A DNA stretch of 6,053 bases from the NCBI GenBank assembly GCA_017353815.1, contig JAFMSB010000114.1, positions 1-6,053 of the forward strand. The letters run 5' to 3'. The DNA comes from Methylocapsa sp. Its GTDB lineage: Bacteria > Pseudomonadota > Alphaproteobacteria > Rhizobiales > Beijerinckiaceae. Numbering within the stretch: the first letter of the stretch is position 1; each line of letters opens with the position of its first letter. Of the stretch, positions 4,838 through 6,053 are shown one piece after another. The notes below the pieces were generated by a model. That model had not been told where the DNA came from and did not search any database. It saw nothing but the letters and a program-made list of their open reading frames with translations. A program made the position numbers and the translations under genes.

Positions 4838-5805
4838 CAGTTTTTCCGCGCCGCGGCGAAAAAGGCCGCCTCTTTCAAGACCGTCGCGTTTGCGCCTTCC
4901 GGGAACGATTCGAGCGCGGCAATGGCTTCCTGCGCCAAACGATCGCGCGTCTGCCGTGCAGCCTCGATCCCCAACGCAGCGACGAGCGTCGCCTTATTGC
5001 GGCCCGCATCCTTGCCCGCGCGCTTGCCAAGAAGAGCCTCGTCGGCTTCAACATCCAAGATATCATCGGCAATCTGAAAAGCCGCCCCAAGCGCGCGGCC
5101 GAAACGCGAGAGCGCGTCTCTTGCCGGGGCCTTTGCGCGGCCGAGAATTGCTCCGGCATCCACGGCAAAACGCAGCAGGGCGCCGGTTTTCATCGCTTGC
5201 AGCCTCATCACATCTTCGGGTCCGTGCGGTTGTGGTGCCTCCTCGGCTTCGAGATCGAGGACCTGGCCGCCAATCATGCCCCCAATGCCCGCCGACCGGG
5301 CAAGGCCGAAGACAAGGGCAATCCGCGTTTGGGGGTCCGGATCGGTCGCCTCGTCTGCCAAAATGTCGAAGGCATAGGTAAGCAGTGCGTCTCCAACCAG
5401 AATCGCGTTGGCTTCGCCGAAAGCCCGGTGAGTGGTTGGCCGTCCGCGGCGAAGATCGTCGTTGTCGAGGGCGGGGAGATCGTCATGGACGAGCGAATAG
5501 CAGTGGATCATCTCGATCGCGGCGGCGGCGCGGCAAACGCCCGTTCCAGAGGCGCCGAAGAGTCGTGCCGTCTCGATGGTGAGGAAGGGCCGGAATCTCT
5601 TTCCGCCGCCCAGAGCCGCGTAGCGCACGGCTTCGAGAAAACGCGGAGGCCTCAAGGTCTCGCCCGGAAGGGCCGTCGGGGCAAGCAAGCTGTCGAGCAT
5701 GCGCTCGGCCGACTCTGCCGCTTCCGCACCCCGGGCTCTGAATTCGGCGGAAGGCACGCCATCGGTCATTGTCTCGCCGTCCCTGGCGTTTATGGTTGAG
5801 GCCAT
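4837..5805 (-). CDS. ispA: Farnesyl diphosphate synthase (short-chain polyprenyl synthetase)
   Basis: It condenses isopentenyl diphosphate with dimethylallyl and geranyl diphosphate to make farnesyl diphosphate in the cytoplasm, the precursor of undecaprenyl phosphate, quinone side chains and, in many related bacteria, hopanoids. The 322 residues carry GGGKRFRP (66-73), the first Asp-rich motif DDLPALD followed by NDD (D108-D117) and GRPTTH, KTG (206-208), and the second Asp-rich motif QIADDILD (244-251). The first motif is DDx4D, the form of bacterial type II farnesyl synthases. E. coli IspA has 299 residues; the excess is N-terminal. An in-frame ATG at 5769 would give 310 residues, and neither start has a strong ribosome site. 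Chain length (C15 versus C20) is inferred from family similarity. The gene is divergent from mtgA, and the ATG at 5805 overlaps an in-frame mtgA ATG within CCATGG. Confidence 0.94.
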   Translation of the reverse strand: MASTINARDGETMTDGVPSAEFRARGAEAAESAERMLDSLLAPTALPGETLRPPRFLEAVRYAALGGGKRFRPFLTIETARLFGASGTGVCRAAAAIEMIHCYSLVHDDLPALDNDDLRRGRPTTHRAFGEANAILVGDALLTYAFDILADEATDPDPQTRIALVFGLARSAGIGGMIGGQVLDLEAEEAPQPHGPEDVMRLQAMKTGALLRFAVDAGAILGRAKAPARDALSRFGRALGAAFQIADDILDVEADEALLGKRAGKDAGRNKATLVAALGIEAARQTRDRLAQEAIAALESFPEGANATVLKEAAFFAAARKN

Positions 5806-5842
5806 GGTTGCCCAATCGCGCGCTCCCGGTCAAGGCTTGGCC

Positions 5843-6053
5843 ATGGGGTCACGGAAAAAGCGGAGGGGTTTTCCAGTGACGATCGCGCGGGCAGCATTGG
5901 GCATCGGCGCTGTTCTGGCGCTTGCCCTTGCCGCCTTGATCGTGGTCTACCGCTTCGTGCCCCCGGTCTCGACTCTCATGCTTGCCCGGTGGGCCGAGCA
6001 GGAGGGAGCGGAGCGTCATTTTGTTCCCCTTGCCCGCATCTCCGAAAATCTGC
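5843..6053 (+). CDS. mtgA: Monofunctional peptidoglycan glycosyltransferase, partial (3' end outside window)
   Basis: MtgA is an inner-membrane enzyme with a periplasmic GT51 domain that polymerises lipid II into glycan strands without a transpeptidase domain. Only the first 70 codons are present. They show a basic start (GSRKKRRG), one hydrophobic anchor (about residues 14-36), then YRFVPPVSTLML (37-48), WAEQEGAERHFVPL (51-64) and ARISENL (64-70). This PPVSTLM plus VPL-x-x-IS pattern is characteristic of the region just before the GT51 domain in alphaproteobacterial MtgA. The catalytic residues lie beyond the edge. Possible starts are ATG 5792, 5804 and 5843 and GTG 5876; 5843 has AAGG at good distance and keeps the basic tip. 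It is divergent from ispA with 37 bp or less between starts. A convincing promoter was not found. Confidence 0.9.
   Translation, partial: MGSRKKRRGFPVTIARAALGIGAVLALALAALIVVYRFVPPVSTLMLARWAEQEGAERHFVPLARISENL
5862..5868 (+). promoter_or_regulatory. Strong ribosome-site-like motif inside the annotated mtgA start
   Basis: GGAGGGG at 5862-5868 lies 7 nt before an in-frame GTG at 5876, a better match than AAGG (5832-5835), which lies 7 nt before the ATG at 5843. It makes GTG 5876 a real alternative start. The Lys/Arg-rich residues encoded by 5852-5869 would suit the cytoplasmic tip of a membrane anchor, which argues for 5843. Confidence 0.4.

Noticed and set aside
5197..5799. Open frame of 200 codons on the plus strand opposite ispA
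   Set aside because: It is antisense to the conserved core of farnesyl diphosphate synthase and its product shows no recognisable motif, so it is treated as a shadow frame.

Overview
The window looks like ordinary chromosome of a GC-rich alphaproteobacterium, most likely order Hyphomicrobiales (Rhizobiales) and perhaps near Beijerinckiaceae/Methylocystaceae. The evidence is the hisD–UPF0262 pair, an alphaproteobacterial-type MtgA N-terminus, an ExoY-type sugar transferase and high GC with tightly packed overlapping genes. The genus is inference; no rRNA or other phylogenetic marker is present. There is no tRNA, rRNA, CRISPR array, insertion sequence or integrase.

Layout, left to right. (1) Positions 1-1553, minus strand: hisD (histidinol dehydrogenase, complete) followed with a 4-nt ATGA overlap by a UPF0262 gene that runs off the left edge. 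(2) Positions 1554-2164: about 600 bp without a convincing gene. It holds several perfect inverted repeats, a cluster of GGCAAA/TTTGCC hexamers around a consensus -35 box, and an AT-rich stretch leading into the next gene. (3) Positions 2165-4106, plus strand: an ExoY-like phosphoglycosyl transferase, then a GT4 glycosyltransferase, separated by 124 bp with a terminator-like hairpin and a second very stable hairpin. (4) Positions 4136-5805, minus strand: ispA-type farnesyl diphosphate synthase and a DUF1345 membrane protein, with stop and start overlapping as TGATG. (5) Positions 5843-6053, plus strand: the start of mtgA (monofunctional peptidoglycan transglycosylase), divergent from ispA and running off the right edge.

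Functionally, hisD belongs to histidine synthesis. The other recognised enzymes touch undecaprenyl-lipid chemistry. IspA makes farnesyl diphosphate, the precursor for undecaprenyl phosphate. The ExoY-like enzyme would load a sugar phosphate onto that carrier, and the GT4 enzyme would probably extend it. MtgA polymerises lipid II, which is built on the same carrier. This shared theme is inference from family knowledge, not proof of a joint pathway.

I found no clearly new system. The parts most worth a second look are the dyad-rich regulatory region upstream of the exoY-like gene (1554-2164) and the structured leader of the GT4 gene (2834-2957). All base counts and pairings were done by eye; no folding, alignment or database search was run.
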